A stretch of DNA of 5,193 nucleotides from Stenotrophomonas sp. GTDB taxonomy: Bacteria > Pseudomonadota > Gammaproteobacteria > Xanthomonadales > Xanthomonadaceae. The DNA is taken from assembly GCA_003484865.1 (NCBI GenBank), contig DMZT01000213.1:1-5193 (forward strand). The letters run 5' to 3'. The notes under the pieces were generated by a model. The model did no database searches. It had not been told where the DNA came from and was given only the letters and a program-made list of their open reading frames with translations. Shown piece after piece: positions 4,699-5,193 of the stretch (within the stretch, counting starts at the first letter, position 1; each line of letters opens with the position of its first letter). The position numbers and the translations under genes are program-made.

Positions 4699-5193
4699 AT
4701 GAAACACCTGATCCTGCCCCTGCTTGCCGTGCTGGCCCTGTGCGGCTTCAAACCGGCGGTCCCGCTGCGTCACGACACCGGTCCGGTCCACCTGACGGTG
4801 ATCGACCGCGACAGCGGCCAGGCCCTGACCCAGTACCGCCAGGACGGCCAGCGCTGGATCGCGGGGCAGCAGGGCCACCGTTACAGCGTGCGCCTGCGCA
4901 ACGGCAGCGCCGAGCGGGTGCTGGTGGTGCTCTCGGTGGATGGTCTGAATGCCATCAGCGGCGAGGTGGCCGCGCCCCACCAGACCGGCTACGTGCTCAA
5001 CCCGTGGCAGACCACCGATATCCACGGCTGGCGCAAATCCGCCGAGGAAGTCGCGCAGTTCGTGTTCACCGATCCGGACCGCAGCTACGCCGGCCGCACC
5101 GGGCGCCCGGCCAACATCGGCGTGATCGGTGTGGCGGTCTTCCACGAAGCCGGGCGCGTGTCCTGGGACGCCGCGCCCGCCGTGGCCGGCGCG
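4699..5193 (+). CDS. Exported conserved protein of unknown function (5' part)
   Basis: The frame runs open from ATG 4699 to the window edge, giving 165 residues without a stop. Residues 1-20 (MKHLILPLLAVLALCGFKPA) form a hydrophobic export signal. LALC at 12-15 resembles a lipobox but has Leu in place of the small residue at -1, so a lipoprotein is uncertain. The mature part has short beta-like segments: VHLTVIDRDSG (30-40), an RWIAG-RYSVRLRN segment (52-68), RVLVVLSVDGLNAISGE (73-89), QTGYVLNPW-IHGWRKS (95-114) and NIGVIGVAVF (139-148). The pattern of VVLSVDG...GYVL.PW...GWRKS...F.F...SYA..TGRP.N.GVIGVAVF resembles conserved exported proteins I recall from other Proteobacteria, without a known function. 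No catalytic motif is evident. A good GGAG site supports the start. Codon use matches the neighbours. Confidence 0.85.
   Translation, partial: MKHLILPLLAVLALCGFKPAVPLRHDTGPVHLTVIDRDSGQALTQYRQDGQRWIAGQQGHRYSVRLRNGSAERVLVVLSVDGLNAISGEVAAPHQTGYVLNPWQTTDIHGWRKSAEEVAQFVFTDPDRSYAGRTGRPANIGVIGVAVFHEAGRVSWDAAPAVAGA

Noticed and set aside
3386..4702. Long (+) open frame of 438 codons opposite trpS
   Set aside because: It is an antisense shadow of trpS. The composition is biased and no motifs are seen, while the minus frame has HIGH and KMSKS motifs.
4588..5145. (-) open frame of 185 codons overlapping the trpS start and the exported-protein gene
   Set aside because: It is antisense to a gene with a signal peptide, a good ribosome site and a conserved-looking body; its own product has no recognisable motif.

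Overview
The window looks like chromosomal DNA of a high-GC gammaproteobacterium in the Xanthomonadaceae/Lysobacteraceae, most likely Stenotrophomonas or a near relative. The evidence is the strong G/C bias at third codon positions, a long-form TrpRS of the pseudomonad/xanthomonad type, and small palindromes headed by GTAG that resemble the SMAG/REP repeats known from Stenotrophomonas maltophilia. No plasmid, phage, IS, CRISPR, tRNA or rRNA signature is visible. This reads as ordinary core or near-core genome; I see no new multi-gene system. The most unusual structure is a small phased REP array.

Layout, left to right. (1) 1-85 (+) is the 3' tail of a gene ending in a transmembrane helix; its stop codon sits in the loop of a perfect hairpin. 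(2) 105-1757 (-), convergent with it, encodes an exported M28 zinc peptidase with a PA domain. (3) 1829-2761 (-) encodes a complete metallo-beta-lactamase-fold hydrolase. (4) 2802-3131 (-) encodes a small three-helix membrane protein of unknown function. (5) 3132-3301 is non-coding and packed with inverted repeats, including three hairpin units whose head tetranucleotides lie exactly 44 bp apart; the first unit supplies the stop codon of trpS. (6) 3302-4591 (-) is trpS, with an extra C-terminal domain. (7) 4592-4698 is a divergent intergenic region. (8) 4699-5193 (+) is the start of an exported conserved protein of unknown function, cut by the window edge.

The four complete genes all point left. 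The membrane protein and the MBL hydrolase are close enough (40 bp) to share a transcript. The M28 gene follows after 71 bp and may be cotranscribed or have its own promoter. trpS is separated from them by the repeat array, which probably affects the 3' end or stability of the trpS mRNA. The genes do not form an obvious pathway: trpS is housekeeping, the M28 peptidase and the protein at 4699 act outside the cytoplasm, and the MBL protein is a cytoplasmic hydrolase of unknown substrate.
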